In this document: positions 25,268-34,498 of the stretch, one piece after another
Layout: the number at the start of each line of letters is the position of its first letter
Position numbering within the stretch: the stretch's first letter is position 1
Origin: Chryseobacterium cucumeris
Lineage (GTDB): Bacteria; Bacteroidota; Bacteroidia; Flavobacteriales; Weeksellaceae
DNA length: 64,000 nucleotides
Assembly (NCBI RefSeq): GCF_016775705.1
Contig: NZ_CP068760.1
Coordinates: 3,968,001-4,032,000, forward strand
Direction: 5' to 3'
Made by a program: the position numbers and the translations under genes
Notes under the pieces: model-generated
Databases searched by the model: none
Seen by the model: the letters and a program-made list of their open reading frames with translations, nothing else
Told to the model about the DNA's origin: nothing

Positions 25268-27346
25268 TTACTCCTTTATAATCTTTTTAGAAATGGATTG
25301 TCCATTCTTTAATTTTAATTCTACAATATACAACCCTGAAGGAAGTTCAGTCATGTTGATCTGATGATCCGAGAACTGTACATTCATTCTTTGTCCTACA
25401 GCGTTCACAACGTTTACTTTTTCAATTCCTGAATCAGCTTTAACCATAAGAATTCCTTTTGTAGGGTTAGGATACACTCCAATTACAGATTGATTCAGTT
25501 TGGTTTCTGAAGTACTCAAAGAAGAGGTAGGCTTGATGCATCTTACTGATGATCCCTGTCCTCTCATAGCTCCGGCCGACGGATTGGCAATTGTCGATCC
25601 GATATACAGATATTTCGCTCCTAAACTTGATGTATCTGAACTCCAGAAATACCCTCTTTGCCCTACAAAAGTAAAGTTCCCGTCACTGGAGCTTCTGTAT
25701 CCTCCTGCCGATAATTTGAGATTGCTGCTGTAAGCCGTTGCCGGATTACCAATACTTTCTGCTCCTATTAAAGTAGTCCAGTCTGCCTGAGAAGGCATTT
25801 TCCAGTCTGGTCCTATTGCTTTACAAGGATCTATACCTACAGAAGCATTGACATCTGCAAGTGATGCCCCATTCCATGTATCCCCACTTGCAAAATTTGC
25901 CCACCATGCCGGAGATCCTGCAACATAAGCTCCAGCAATGGTACTTGTTCCTTCCGGAGTATTAGGAGATGGTGCTGGTACCATCTGGGAATTTCTAAGC
26001 TGGTGTCCATCATCCCATCTTCCCCATTGGAAAAGGTCCCCATAAGAATTCGCATCCGCTACTGATGAAGCCACCTGTGTACTTCCCAGGTTCTGCTGAA
26101 GCCATATTTTTCCGTCTGCTCCTCTTACTGTAGTATAAGCAACCTGTTGCCCGCGATACATAAAACTTACACAACCAATATCACCAACATTGGTTCCAGG
26201 ATCTGTATTGCTGCATGTTTGTGGATTAAGATTCAGAGAAATTCTTTTCACCTTTGTTGTATTGTCGGAATAAGCCAAAACAAGATAATTTTGTGCCTTA
26301 TCTATTGCTAAATCATTGTATTTTGCCTCTCCAGCTGAAACAAAATCTCCTCCAAAAGGAACCCAGTTTTGCGAATCGTCTAATTGATAAACGGTATTTC
26401 TCAGGAAATTATCATTTTCAAAACGGCTGGCTACCACATATGGCTTTCCTGATTCTGTTACGGCTAAGGCAACATGCTGTACTCTTCCCTCAGAAAAATT
26501 GGCATTTCCAACCTGCACCCAGGAGTTTCCGTCAAACTTTCTGACATTCAACTTCCTTCCTCCTCCGGAGTTGGAAACATAAGCAACATAGATTGTGTTT
26601 GCTCCATCTAAAGCAATATCAGCATTATACTGCTCTCCTGATGAAGAAGCATCTGCAGCTGTTCCTCCTACCAGACTCCAGTTTTGTGCTGAACTTGCAT
26701 CTGTACTGTTCTGATATACTTTTATCCCTCCGGAAACATTACAGGTATAGATCATATTATTGGTTCCGATAACCATTTCAGCGAAGTCAGCACCGCCCGA
26801 AAAACCTGCATTTCCTATCTGCTCCCATGCTCCTCCGGAATATCTTTTAACCGTTCCTGAACCATACGATCCATAAGTGAATATGATATTATCAGAGGAA
26901 ACGGCAGAAGCCTGATAATTAACGGAACTGTCTGTAACATTCGGAAGCTGAGACCATAAAGATCCTGTAAATAAGCGTACTTCCATCCCAGAGCCTGGAT
27001 AACCAAGCTGATTGGTATAATAAATACTGTTTCCGTTCGGACTTATAGACAATGAGTTGTAGGTGGCAGTTCCTGTAGTAACTCCGGGCGTTCCTCCTAG
27101 GTAAGACCACGAGTTTCCGTTAAATTTCTGAACAGAGCCTTTAGCTACTGAAACATCATAATAGGACAGATAATAATTTCCCGAGTTATCAATAACAAGA
27201 TTATTAAAACTGCTTCCTCCTGCAGATACATCCTGAATGCCTCCTACATTTTCCCATTGCTGGGCATATATATAGCTTCCAGCAACGGTTAGCAATGCTA
27301 ATCCTGTTCTGATTTTCCGTATTGCAAAATGTAAATCTTTAAACAT
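25268..27346 (-). CDS. Secreted FISUMP-domain protein with T9SS sorting domain
   Basis: 692 residues. Signal peptide of about 28 residues, then roughly 350 residues of repeated strands with W-x-x-VG and ISPNGN-like blocks that look like a beta-propeller. Residues about 390-610 match the Fibrobacter succinogenes major paralogous (FISUMP) domain: DGKIWLQQNLG, YGDLFQWGRWDDGHQ, PDWKMPSQADWTTL and VRCIKP. A T9SS type A sorting domain ends the protein (YPNPTKG to KKIIKE). Predicted surface or secreted protein; binding or adhesive role is only suspected. It faces the AraC-type gene at 27501 across a shared promoter region. Confidence 0.85.
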   Translation of the reverse strand: MFKDLHFAIRKIRTGLALLTVAGSYIYAQQWENVGGIQDVSAGGSSFNNLVIDNSGNYYLSYYDVSVAKGSVQKFNGNSWSYLGGTPGVTTGTATYNSLSISPNGNSIYYTNQLGYPGSGMEVRLFTGSLWSQLPNVTDSSVNYQASAVSSDNIIFTYGSYGSGTVKRYSGGAWEQIGNAGFSGGADFAEMVIGTNNMIYTCNVSGGIKVYQNSTDASSAQNWSLVGGTAADASSSGEQYNADIALDGANTIYVAYVSNSGGGRKLNVRKFDGNSWVQVGNANFSEGRVQHVALAVTESGKPYVVASRFENDNFLRNTVYQLDDSQNWVPFGGDFVSAGEAKYNDLAIDKAQNYLVLAYSDNTTKVKRISLNLNPQTCSNTDPGTNVGDIGCVSFMYRGQQVAYTTVRGADGKIWLQQNLGSTQVASSVADANSYGDLFQWGRWDDGHQLRNSQMVPAPSPNTPEGTSTIAGAYVAGSPAWWANFASGDTWNGASLADVNASVGIDPCKAIGPDWKMPSQADWTTLIGAESIGNPATAYSSNLKLSAGGYRSSSDGNFTFVGQRGYFWSSDTSSLGAKYLYIGSTIANPSAGAMRGQGSSVRCIKPTSSLSTSETKLNQSVIGVYPNPTKGILMVKADSGIEKVNVVNAVGQRMNVQFSDHQINMTELPSGLYIVELKLKNGQSISKKIIKE

Positions 27347-27381
27347 ATGAAATATTATTTTTAATTATTCTAAATTTAATT

Positions 27382-27399
27382 TAATTTTGCGCAAAAGTA
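27382..27399. promoter_or_regulatory. Overlapping divergent -7 boxes
   Basis: TAATTTTG on the plus strand (27382-27389) and TACTTTTG on the minus strand (complement of 27392-27399) both fit TAnnTTTG and point away from each other around a TTTTGCGCAAAA palindrome. They would serve the AraC-type regulator and the FISUMP gene, so their expression is likely linked. Confidence 0.45.
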
Positions 27400-27500
27400 C
27401 CTCACATTATCAACCCCGAGTTATCATTTTCGAACTTTTGGTTATCCCGCGGAGGACTTTTATCTTAAGAAGTTGTACCATAGCTGTAAAAATGTGTTGT

Positions 27501-28373
27501 ATGAGGCGTCAATTAAAAAGTGGACATTTGTTCATATCCGAGGACATCAAAATCATCATGCAGGAAGACCTGTGTCCTGATCAATCCTTCAAGTCTCATA
27601 TGCTGGAGGGGAAATCAAGTTTTAATTTGATTTTCATGTTGAGTGATGGCATTAATTTAGAAGGTCATGATTGCGGAACCCAGTTTTTATTCAAAAAAAA
27701 TCAATACATCCTCCATTATTCTCCTAAAGAAAGTGTTGCTGAACTGTGGACAGAAAACCAGGAAATTCTGAGGTATCTCCAGATTCAGATTAATTATCAA
27801 TATATTTTTAACCTCATCAATCCCGAGCATAATCGTGAAAATGCTGAAATTCTGGAAAATATGATTCATAATAATTTCATTTTCCTTCATAAAGAAACGC
27901 CTCCGGACATGACGGTTGAGATGCATATGATTGTAAAAGAGATTCTGGATTATAATAAGAAAGGAATCATGCAGAAGTTATTTATAGAAGCAAAGATTAT
28001 CAAACTTCTTATCCTGATCTTTGAGCAATTTAATGAGAAAAACATTTTCGAAGACACTCCAAAAACGCCTGAAATGATCAGGAAATTCATTGATGAAAAT
28101 TACCATAGAAATATAAAAGCAGAAGAAATTGGAAAATATTTTGGACTGAACCAGAATACTATCAGAAAGGAATTCAAAACGCAGTATCATACAACGATTG
28201 CTCATTATATATCAGAGCTCAGGATGTTGAAAGCAAAGAAAATGATTACCAATAAAGAAATTATGATCAAAGAAATTGCTATTGAGTGCGGTTATGAATA
28301 TCTCCAGAACTTTACGCGGGCGTTTAAAAAGAAATTTGGGGTATCTCCGGAAAGTCTGAGAAATAATAAATAG
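27501..28373 (+). CDS. AraC-family transcriptional regulator
   Basis: About 290 residues from ATG 27501 (another ATG is at 27492; the frame is open further up but would overlap the promoter). The C-terminal third is an AraC-type double helix-turn-helix: AEEIGKYFGLNQNTIRKEF, then MIKEIAIECGYEYLQNFTRAFKKKFGVSP, which matches the family signature. The N-terminal part, with ILHYSPKES and a strand-rich pattern, is a possible sensor domain with no recognised ligand. Divergent from the FISUMP gene, which is a candidate target. A hairpin follows at 28378. Confidence 0.9.
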   Translation: MRRQLKSGHLFISEDIKIIMQEDLCPDQSFKSHMLEGKSSFNLIFMLSDGINLEGHDCGTQFLFKKNQYILHYSPKESVAELWTENQEILRYLQIQINYQYIFNLINPEHNRENAEILENMIHNNFIFLHKETPPDMTVEMHMIVKEILDYNKKGIMQKLFIEAKIIKLLILIFEQFNEKNIFEDTPKTPEMIRKFIDENYHRNIKAEEIGKYFGLNQNTIRKEFKTQYHTTIAHYISELRMLKAKKMITNKEIMIKEIAIECGYEYLQNFTRAFKKKFGVSPESLRNNK

Positions 28374-28377
28374 AAAA

Positions 28378-28399
28378 ACCGCTTAATTGCTTAAGCGGT
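28378..28399 (-). terminator. Terminator between the AraC gene and the small membrane protein gene
   Basis: ACCGCTTAA and TTAAGCGGT form a 9-bp stem with a four-base loop. The T run is on the minus-strand side, so it mainly ends the transcript of 28466-28750, and may also act on the regulator gene. Confidence 0.75.
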
Positions 28400-28465
28400 C
28401 TATATATGTTGTTTTGCTTTGATATTACTTTTTCAGAATTCAGGTGAAAAAGCAATGACAATCAA

Positions 28466-28750
28466 TTAATGATGATGTCCGTGATCGTGAAGGAAAGGTC
28501 CGTTTCCTTTAGGCTCGCTATAGATAACTTCTACACCTTCCTGCTCAGAAATAAGCTTTCTTCTGATATCTTCAGGATCGAAAGGCTTTACTTTTCCGAA
28601 ATACTCTTTCAAACCTTCAGTTAGCCACATTGGGATTACTAATCCGAAGAACATAAAAATACACCAGAATCCTACTAGGAACATAGTAATGAAGAATATA
28701 GTCCAAAGGAACTGGTAGAACGGCCAAAATGCTGATAATATCGTTATCAT
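28466..28750 (-). CDS. Small membrane protein with His-rich tail
   Basis: 94 residues from ATG 28750. This start is preferred over an in-frame TTG at 28771 because the TTG falls inside the -7 box. There are one or two hydrophobic segments in residues 3-45 (FFITMFLVGFWCIFMFFG), then a charged domain and a C-terminal HDHGHHH that could bind a metal. No family was recognised. Own promoter and own terminator. Confidence 0.7.
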   Translation of the reverse strand: MITILSAFWPFYQFLWTIFFITMFLVGFWCIFMFFGLVIPMWLTEGLKEYFGKVKPFDPEDIRRKLISEQEGVEVIYSEPKGNGPFLHDHGHHH

Positions 28751-28768
28751 TCTCTTAAAGATTTTAGG

Positions 28769-28801
28769 CAAAAATAGAACTTTTTTCCTTTTTACACAAA
28801 A
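28769..28801 (-). promoter_or_regulatory. Strong Bacteroidota promoter, short leader
   Basis: TTTTG (complement of 28797-28801), a 20-base spacer and TATTTTTG (complement of 28769-28776). Transcription should start about 12 nt before ATG 28750. Confidence 0.75.
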
Positions 28802-28843
28802 GATCAGCGTTCTATTTTGTTATTTATTTTAATTTTAAACTAA

Positions 28844-30451
28844 TTAGTGAGCAAGATTTGCAAAGAAATCATTGCCCTTATCATCGGAAATGATGAAGGC
28901 AGGGAAGTCTTTTACTTCAATTTTTCTTACTGCTTCCATTCCTAATTCCGGGAAGTCTACCACATCTACAGATACAATATTGTCTTTCGCAAGAATGGCA
29001 GCCGGCCCTCCGATAGATCCAAGATAGAAACCTCCGTATTTATGACATGCATTGGTAACATCCTTACTTCTGTTTCCTTTTGCCAGCATGATCATACTTC
29101 CACCATGGCTTTGGAATTCGTCTACATAAACGTCCATTCTTCCGGCAGTAGTAGGCCCGAAACTTCCTGAAGCCATTCCTTCCGGAGTTTTTGCAGGTCC
29201 AGCGTAATAGATCGGGTGATTTTTGAAATAGTCCGGCATTGGTTTACCGCTGTCGATAATTTCTTTGATTTTTGCGTGAGCAATATCTCTTGCAACGATT
29301 AATGTTCCGTTCAGTTTTAATCTTGTTTTGATCGGATATTTGGAAAGCTCTGCAAGAATTTCCGGCATTGGTTTGTTCAGATTAATCTCAACAGCTTCTT
29401 CCAGATGTGGAGGAGTATCAGGTAAGAATCTTTTCGGATCCTGTTCCAGCTGCTCCAGGAAAATTCCTTCTTTGGTAATTTTCCCTTTGATATTTCTGTC
29501 TGCAGAACAGGAAACTCCCATTCCTACCGGACAAGATGCCGCGTGTCTCGGAAGTCTGATCACTCTTACATCGTGAGTAAGGTATTTTCCTCCAAACTGA
29601 GCTCCGATGGCACTTTCCTGGCAGATTTTCTGAACTTTAGCTTCCCATTCAAGGTCTCTGAATGCCTGTCCGGCTTCATTTCCTTCTGTCGGAAGATGAT
29701 CATAATATTTTGCTGAGGCTTTTTTAACGGCTGCAAGATTGGCTTCAGCTGAAGTTCCTCCGATTACCAATGCTAAGTGGTATGGCGGACATGCAGCGGT
29801 ACCAAGGTCTGAAATTTTTTCTTTGATGAATTCTTCAAGAGATTTTTCGTTCAGTAAAGATTTCGTTTTCTGATATAAGAATGTTTTATTGGCGGAACCT
29901 CCTCCTTTCGTTAAGAATAAAAATTCGTAATAATCTCCTTTTTTAGCATAGATATCAATCTGTGCAGGAAGGTTGGATCCGGAATTCTTCTCATCAAACA
30001 TCGTTAAAGGAACGACCTGAGAATATCTTAAGTTTCTTTTCTGATAGGTATTGTAAATTCCTTTGCTCAGGTATTCGCCATCATCTACTCCTGTATATAC
30101 ATTTTCTCCTTTCTTTCCCATTACAATCGCTGTACCTGTATCCTGACATGAAGGAAGAGCTCCTTCTGCAGCTACTGCAGCATTCTGTAAAAGGTTGTAA
30201 GCAACGAATCTGTCATTATCTGTAGCTTCAGGATCATCAATAATTCTTCTAAGGCTTTCCAGGTGCGAAGAGCGAAGCATGAAAGAAACATCTGCCATGG
30301 CTTCTTCTGCCAATAACTCCAGTCCCTTCGGATCTACTGTTAAAATTTCTCTGTCACCCAGCTTTTCAACCTTTACATAATCTGATGTAAGTTTTTTGTA
30401 CACCGTATCATCTTTCTGAATAGGATACGGATCCTGATATCTAAAATCCAT
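28844..30451 (-). CDS. Fumarate hydratase class I (iron-sulfur)
   Basis: 535 residues, single-chain class I fumarase converting fumarate and water to malate in the TCA cycle. The alpha part carries PSCQDTGTAIVMGK and the later MGVSCSADRN, whose Cys residues fit cluster ligands of the [4Fe-4S] centre; the beta part (from about residue 340) carries TTAGRMDVYVD and KYGGFYLGSIGGPAA. Length is that of the fused alpha-beta type. Such enzymes are oxygen-sensitive. It is transcribed away from a second, unrelated fumarase at 30677. Confidence 0.96.
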   Translation of the reverse strand: MDFRYQDPYPIQKDDTVYKKLTSDYVKVEKLGDREILTVDPKGLELLAEEAMADVSFMLRSSHLESLRRIIDDPEATDNDRFVAYNLLQNAAVAAEGALPSCQDTGTAIVMGKKGENVYTGVDDGEYLSKGIYNTYQKRNLRYSQVVPLTMFDEKNSGSNLPAQIDIYAKKGDYYEFLFLTKGGGSANKTFLYQKTKSLLNEKSLEEFIKEKISDLGTAACPPYHLALVIGGTSAEANLAAVKKASAKYYDHLPTEGNEAGQAFRDLEWEAKVQKICQESAIGAQFGGKYLTHDVRVIRLPRHAASCPVGMGVSCSADRNIKGKITKEGIFLEQLEQDPKRFLPDTPPHLEEAVEINLNKPMPEILAELSKYPIKTRLKLNGTLIVARDIAHAKIKEIIDSGKPMPDYFKNHPIYYAGPAKTPEGMASGSFGPTTAGRMDVYVDEFQSHGGSMIMLAKGNRSKDVTNACHKYGGFYLGSIGGPAAILAKDNIVSVDVVDFPELGMEAVRKIEVKDFPAFIISDDKGNDFFANLAH

Positions 30452-30467
30452 TCAATTTTTGTTTGTA

Positions 30468-30475
30468 CAAAAATA
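30468..30475 (-). promoter_or_regulatory. Predicted -7 box of the class I fumarase gene
   Basis: TATTTTTG on the minus strand, 16 bases before the start codon, fits TAnnTTTG. No equally clear box was found for the divergent fumC gene in 30476-30676. Confidence 0.5.
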
Positions 30476-30676
30476 CGCCTCCTTTAAAAAAATATGAGTA
30501 AAATCAGTCATTTATATTGATATTTATAATGATTATAAATTGGAGGTTTCTGAGTTTATAAGTACCTTTATAGAAGCTAAATAAACAAAGCCAAAATATT
30601 ATTTATTTCATTAAACATGATACTACCAACAATTTTTTTGGCGTAAAAAATAAAAGATCATACAAATTTCAACACT

Positions 30677-32071
30677 ATGAATTACAGAATAGAAAAAGAC
30701 ACCATGGGAGAAGTGCAGGTACCTGCAGATAAACTTTGGGGTGCACAGACGGAACGTTCCAGAAATAATTTCAAAATAGGACCTGAGGGTTCAATGCCGC
30801 ATGAAATCATTGAAGCTTTTGCTTATCTGAAGAAGGCTGCCGCTTATGCCAATACTGATCTGGGAGTACTTCCGGTGGAAAAAAGAGATATGATCGCGAA
30901 AGTATGTGATGAAATTCTGGAGGGAAAATTGAATGACCAGTTTCCTCTGGTGATCTGGCAGACGGGTTCCGGAACACAGTCGAACATGAATGTGAATGAA
31001 GTGATTTCCAACAGAGCCCATGTCAATAACGGCGGCACATTGGGAGAAAAATCTGAAATCCACCCGAATGATGATGTGAATAAATCTCAGTCATCCAACG
31101 ATACCTATCCCACTGCCATGCACATTGCTGCGTATACCAAAGTGGTGGAAGTAACCATTCCCGCTGTTGAGAAACTAAAAAATACGTTGTCTGAAAAATC
31201 AAAAGCCTTTAAAGATGTTGTCAAGATCGGGAGAACCCATCTCATGGATGCCACTCCGCTTACTCTTGGGCAGGAATTTTCAGGTTATGCAGCCCAGCTG
31301 GAATTCGGATTGAGAGCTTTAAAAAATACCCTACCTCATCTTTCTGAGCTTGCCTTAGGAGGAACTGCTGTAGGAACAGGATTGAATACGCCTAAAGGCT
31401 ATGATGTAAAAGTAGCGGAATATATTGCTCAATTTACAAAACATCCTTTTGTTACTGCTGAAAATAAATTTGAAGCCCTTGCTGCACATGATGCGATTGT
31501 AGAATCTCACGGAGCTTTAAAGCAGCTGGCTGTTTCTTTATACAAAATTGCTCAGGATGTTAGACTGATGGCATCAGGGCCACGCTCGGGAATTGGGGAA
31601 ATTCATATTCCTGAAAATGAACCGGGATCTTCTATTATGCCGGGGAAAGTAAATCCTACTCAGAATGAAGCGATGACGATGGTTTGTGCTCAGGTTTTAG
31701 GAAATGATACCACCATTTCATTTGCCGGAACTCAGGGGAATTATGAACTGAATGTTTTCAAACCGGTAATGGCATACAATTTCCTACAATCTGCCCAATT
31801 GATTGCCGATGCATGTATTTCTTTCAATGATCACTGTGCGGTAGGTATTGAGCCGAATCATGAGAGAATTAAAGAGCTTGTAGACAAATCTTTAATGCTT
31901 GTAACGGCTTTAAATACTCATATCGGATATGAAAATGCCGCTAAAATTGCTAAAACAGCCCATAAAAACGGGACAACATTAAAAGAAGAAGCCATTAATC
32001 TTGGCTTGTTGACTGCTGAACAGTTTGACGAATGGGTAAAACCTGAAGATATGGTTGGAAGCTTAAAATAA
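30677..32071 (+). CDS. fumC: Fumarate hydratase class II
   Basis: 464-residue class II fumarase of the aspartase/fumarase superfamily, iron-free and stable to oxygen. The signature GSSIMPGKVNP lies near residues 316-326 with QNEAMTMV after it, and the catalytic blocks GSGTQSNMN and GRTHLMDATPL are in order. It catalyses the same reaction as the class I enzyme at 28844, so the two give the cell an iron-dependent and an iron-independent route. Ends at the bidirectional hairpin at 32098. Confidence 0.97.
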   Translation: MNYRIEKDTMGEVQVPADKLWGAQTERSRNNFKIGPEGSMPHEIIEAFAYLKKAAAYANTDLGVLPVEKRDMIAKVCDEILEGKLNDQFPLVIWQTGSGTQSNMNVNEVISNRAHVNNGGTLGEKSEIHPNDDVNKSQSSNDTYPTAMHIAAYTKVVEVTIPAVEKLKNTLSEKSKAFKDVVKIGRTHLMDATPLTLGQEFSGYAAQLEFGLRALKNTLPHLSELALGGTAVGTGLNTPKGYDVKVAEYIAQFTKHPFVTAENKFEALAAHDAIVESHGALKQLAVSLYKIAQDVRLMASGPRSGIGEIHIPENEPGSSIMPGKVNPTQNEAMTMVCAQVLGNDTTISFAGTQGNYELNVFKPVMAYNFLQSAQLIADACISFNDHCAVGIEPNHERIKELVDKSLMLVTALNTHIGYENAAKIAKTAHKNGTTLKEEAINLGLLTAEQFDEWVKPEDMVGSLK

Positions 32072-32097
32072 TGATTTTATAACTGATACTATGTAAA

Positions 32098-32126
32098 AAC
32101 TCCGGGAACCTTTCCCGGAGTTTTTC
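32098..32126. terminator. Bidirectional terminator between fumC and the barrel protein gene
   Basis: AACTCCGGGA and TCCCGGAGTT form a 10-bp stem with a five-base loop, T run on the plus side and A run on the left, serving both converging genes. Confidence 0.85.
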
Positions 32127-32146
32127 ATTTGCTATCAAAGTACTAT

Positions 32147-33187
32147 TTAATCTAATCCAATGGTTAAGCCGAATATCAGTGCTTTATCATTTTTGAAATA
32201 ACCGTCTTTAAAGAAGTTGCTGAAATCTTTTTTAACAAATAAGCTGAAACTGTTATAAGAAACAGTAAGCTGTGCTCCGTAGACAAAAGGATTCACCTGA
32301 TAATTTCCCCTGTCTCTCATTTCGCCATCGTTTCCTTTTACAATATTGTTGGTAGACATTTTTACGCCACCATATACATTGGCTCCAATTTTAAATCCTG
32401 TGTAATAACTTCTGTACTGAACATCCATTCCACCATTCTTAAGTTTGGAAAAATTATACTGCATACCAAGAGGAACAATAATATATCCTGTTCTCAGTTT
32501 ACTTTTATCAAGGCTGCCGCCATATTGAGACAGAGCTACTCCCTGATCTGCACTTTTGGTAAAGAACATATTATTATCTGTCCTCACCGTTCTCCACGAA
32601 AATCCCAGTCCTGAAGTAATAGCCCACGGACTAGTTCTGCTAAGCTGATAGTTCAGTTTCAGGCCGAATTCCAGATTATTGGCATATCCTATATTTTTAT
32701 CCAGTTCATTATCCGGAGAACTGTTTGTCAAAGTCATGATTCCGTATGAGAAATATCCGGTAAAGCTTCTGGTAGGACGAAATTTTTTCAGCAATTTTTC
32801 TTTAAGCTCTTCTTTGGAAGTCACATCAGTATTCAGGAGAGAATATCTTACCTGCTTCTGAATCACATCATCCAGATCAAATCCCAGTTCTTCAATTCTT
32901 TTGTCCATTTTTTCAGAATAGCGGTCTGCGATCTTAGCTTTTTCTCTGTCAAAATCTGCCTTATCCAGGTTTTTTGCCTGCAGAACCAACAGTTCTTCTT
33001 CCATCAGCTTTTTCTCTTCCTGAATAATGGTATTGATTTTTGCTGCATATTCTTCTACTTTCTCTTTTACAATCGGGCTCACTTCTGTATCTTTTTTAGA
33101 AGAAAGGTTAATATTGAAGGTCTTCTGTGCATAGAATGATGCGGAAAAAGAGCACATCAATCCCATTACGATTAATTTCTTGATCAT
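32147..33187 (-). CDS. Outer membrane beta-barrel protein with N-terminal coiled coil
   Basis: 346 residues. A 20-residue signal peptide is followed by a charged helical segment (about 40-135, with EEKKLMEEELL) and then a C-terminal domain of alternating strands from about residue 140 to 346 ending in GLTIGLD, like small outer-membrane barrels of Bacteroidota. It follows the sigma and anti-sigma genes, with a 30-base gap, so it is probably a target or sensor partner of that sigma system. Exact role unknown. Confidence 0.75.
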   Translation of the reverse strand: MIKKLIVMGLMCSFSASFYAQKTFNINLSSKKDTEVSPIVKEKVEEYAAKINTIIQEEKKLMEEELLVLQAKNLDKADFDREKAKIADRYSEKMDKRIEELGFDLDDVIQKQVRYSLLNTDVTSKEELKEKLLKKFRPTRSFTGYFSYGIMTLTNSSPDNELDKNIGYANNLEFGLKLNYQLSRTSPWAITSGLGFSWRTVRTDNNMFFTKSADQGVALSQYGGSLDKSKLRTGYIIVPLGMQYNFSKLKNGGMDVQYRSYYTGFKIGANVYGGVKMSTNNIVKGNDGEMRDRGNYQVNPFVYGAQLTVSYNSFSLFVKKDFSNFFKDGYFKNDKALIFGLTIGLD

Positions 33188-33217
33188 ATTATTAATTTTT
33201 AAATTTTTACGGATACG

Positions 33218-33829
33218 TTATCTGGCATTCAGATCGATAGTAGTCGCCACGTTACTTCCATCTTTTGTTTTTTCGATGACATCTTTATGTTCTACTGAAA
33301 AAAGAAGTGTGGATGGGTCTACATATTTCTTCTTTTTAACCGGAGTTTTTAAAGAATCGGCTTTTGCCATGAGCTGAGGATGAGTAAGCTGTGGAATTTC
33401 CTGTTTTTTCAAAGGAAGGTTTTCTTTGGGAATCAGTGGAGTCTGTGCAATTGCCACCGCAGAAATCCCTTCTGCTTTATCGGAGGGTGATGTTTGATTC
33501 TCTTCTTTCTTTTCATTGTTCTGAGCTGCCAGAGAAATATTATCGTGAATAGAATCAGTTACTATTTTATCAGAAGAAGTTTTTTCTGCAGTCTTCACCA
33601 TGACAGGTTCAATCTCTGAAGGCTGATTGAGAAAAAACAGAACAGTACCTAAACCGAAGGTCAACATTAAACATGCTGCCACTAAAAACCAGTTCATTTT
33701 TGATTTGGAACCGCGATTATTGTTATTATGAAACTCAATTTCAGACCAGAGATCACGGGAAGGAGCAATCTCTCTTTCCTCCATCTGTTTTTTGATCTGG
33801 TATTCAATAGTATCTTTAGACGTTTTCAT
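33218..33829 (-). CDS. Single-pass membrane protein, likely anti-sigma factor
   Basis: 203 residues with a 45-residue cytoplasmic N-terminus, one membrane helix (WFLVAACLMLTFGLGTVLFF, about 47-66) and a long periplasmic tail rich in Lys, Ser and Pro. It overlaps the ECF sigma gene by 14 bases, the usual layout for a sigma/anti-sigma pair. No zinc motif (HxxxCxxC) is visible, so it is a non-ZAS type. The anti-sigma call rests on position and topology. Confidence 0.75.
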   Translation of the reverse strand: MKTSKDTIEYQIKKQMEEREIAPSRDLWSEIEFHNNNNRGSKSKMNWFLVAACLMLTFGLGTVLFFLNQPSEIEPVMVKTAEKTSSDKIVTDSIHDNISLAAQNNEKKEENQTSPSDKAEGISAVAIAQTPLIPKENLPLKKQEIPQLTHPQLMAKADSLKTPVKKKKYVDPSTLLFSVEHKDVIEKTKDGSNVATTIDLNAR

Positions 33830-34376
33830 TTTTCACTTTTTTTTGTTGTTGAAAGTAAATATTTCTTAACTTTTCTTTTGCTCTGAACAACTGTGTTTTG
33901 CTCACTGCCACTGAAATCTGTAAAGTATCTGCAATTTCCTGATGAGAATATCCTTCCAGTACATACAGGTTAAAAACCATTCTGTAAGCATCAGGCAGCT
34001 GATCTAACAGATCCTGTGCATTAAAATCACAATCAATCTCCGGCTCGTGGATGTCTTCATGAAAAGATGGGTTAATCTCGTCCAGATAGAAAATGGTTTT
34101 ATGACTTTTGATAAAGTTCAGGCATTCATTCACCACAATTCTTCTTGCCCAGCTATCCAGATTCGATTCTCCTCGGAAGCTTTCTATATGTTTAAAAATT
34201 TTACAGAATGCTTTGATAAGACAATCTTCCGCCTGATACAAATCGCTCACATAGCTTTTGCTGACACTCAGGAATTTCCTGACATTCTGCTCATAGAAAA
34301 TCTTCTGCGCAGCCGGATCCTGTTTCTTCAGGAGGCTCAACAAATCATTTTTTTTATTTCCGAACAAGAGTTTCAT
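33816..34376 (-). CDS. ECF-family RNA polymerase sigma factor
   Basis: 186 residues, sigma-70 family ECF group. Region 2 covers YVSDLYQAEDCLIKAFCK and FRGESNLDSWARRIVVNE (about 40-105); region 4 covers YRMVFNLYVLEGYSHQEIADTL and the HTH ISVAVSKTQLFRAKEKL (about 130-175). No signal-receiving domain. It is first in an operon with an anti-sigma-like protein and an outer-membrane barrel, so the system probably responds to an envelope signal. Confidence 0.93.
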   Translation of the reverse strand: MKLLFGNKKNDLLSLLKKQDPAAQKIFYEQNVRKFLSVSKSYVSDLYQAEDCLIKAFCKIFKHIESFRGESNLDSWARRIVVNECLNFIKSHKTIFYLDEINPSFHEDIHEPEIDCDFNAQDLLDQLPDAYRMVFNLYVLEGYSHQEIADTLQISVAVSKTQLFRAKEKLRNIYFQQQKKVKNENV

Positions 34377-34470
34377 GTTTATGCTGTTTCTATACTAAAG
34401 ACAATCAAAACAAAAAAAGGTTACAATTTTTGAAAAAAATTTTTATTTGTATTATTTAATTAAAGAAAAA

Positions 34471-34496
34471 GCCGCCCTGGAATGAGGCAGCTTGCA
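34471..34496 (-). terminator. Terminator after the Dyp peroxidase gene
   Basis: GCTGCC and GGCGGC on the minus strand form a 6-bp GC-rich stem with one wobble pair, followed by TTTTT. Confidence 0.7.
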
Positions 34497-34498
34497 TT

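Noticed and set aside
27387..27500. N-terminal extension of the AraC-type regulator
   Set aside because: The upstream frame is open but overlaps the promoter boxes and does not look like protein of this family.
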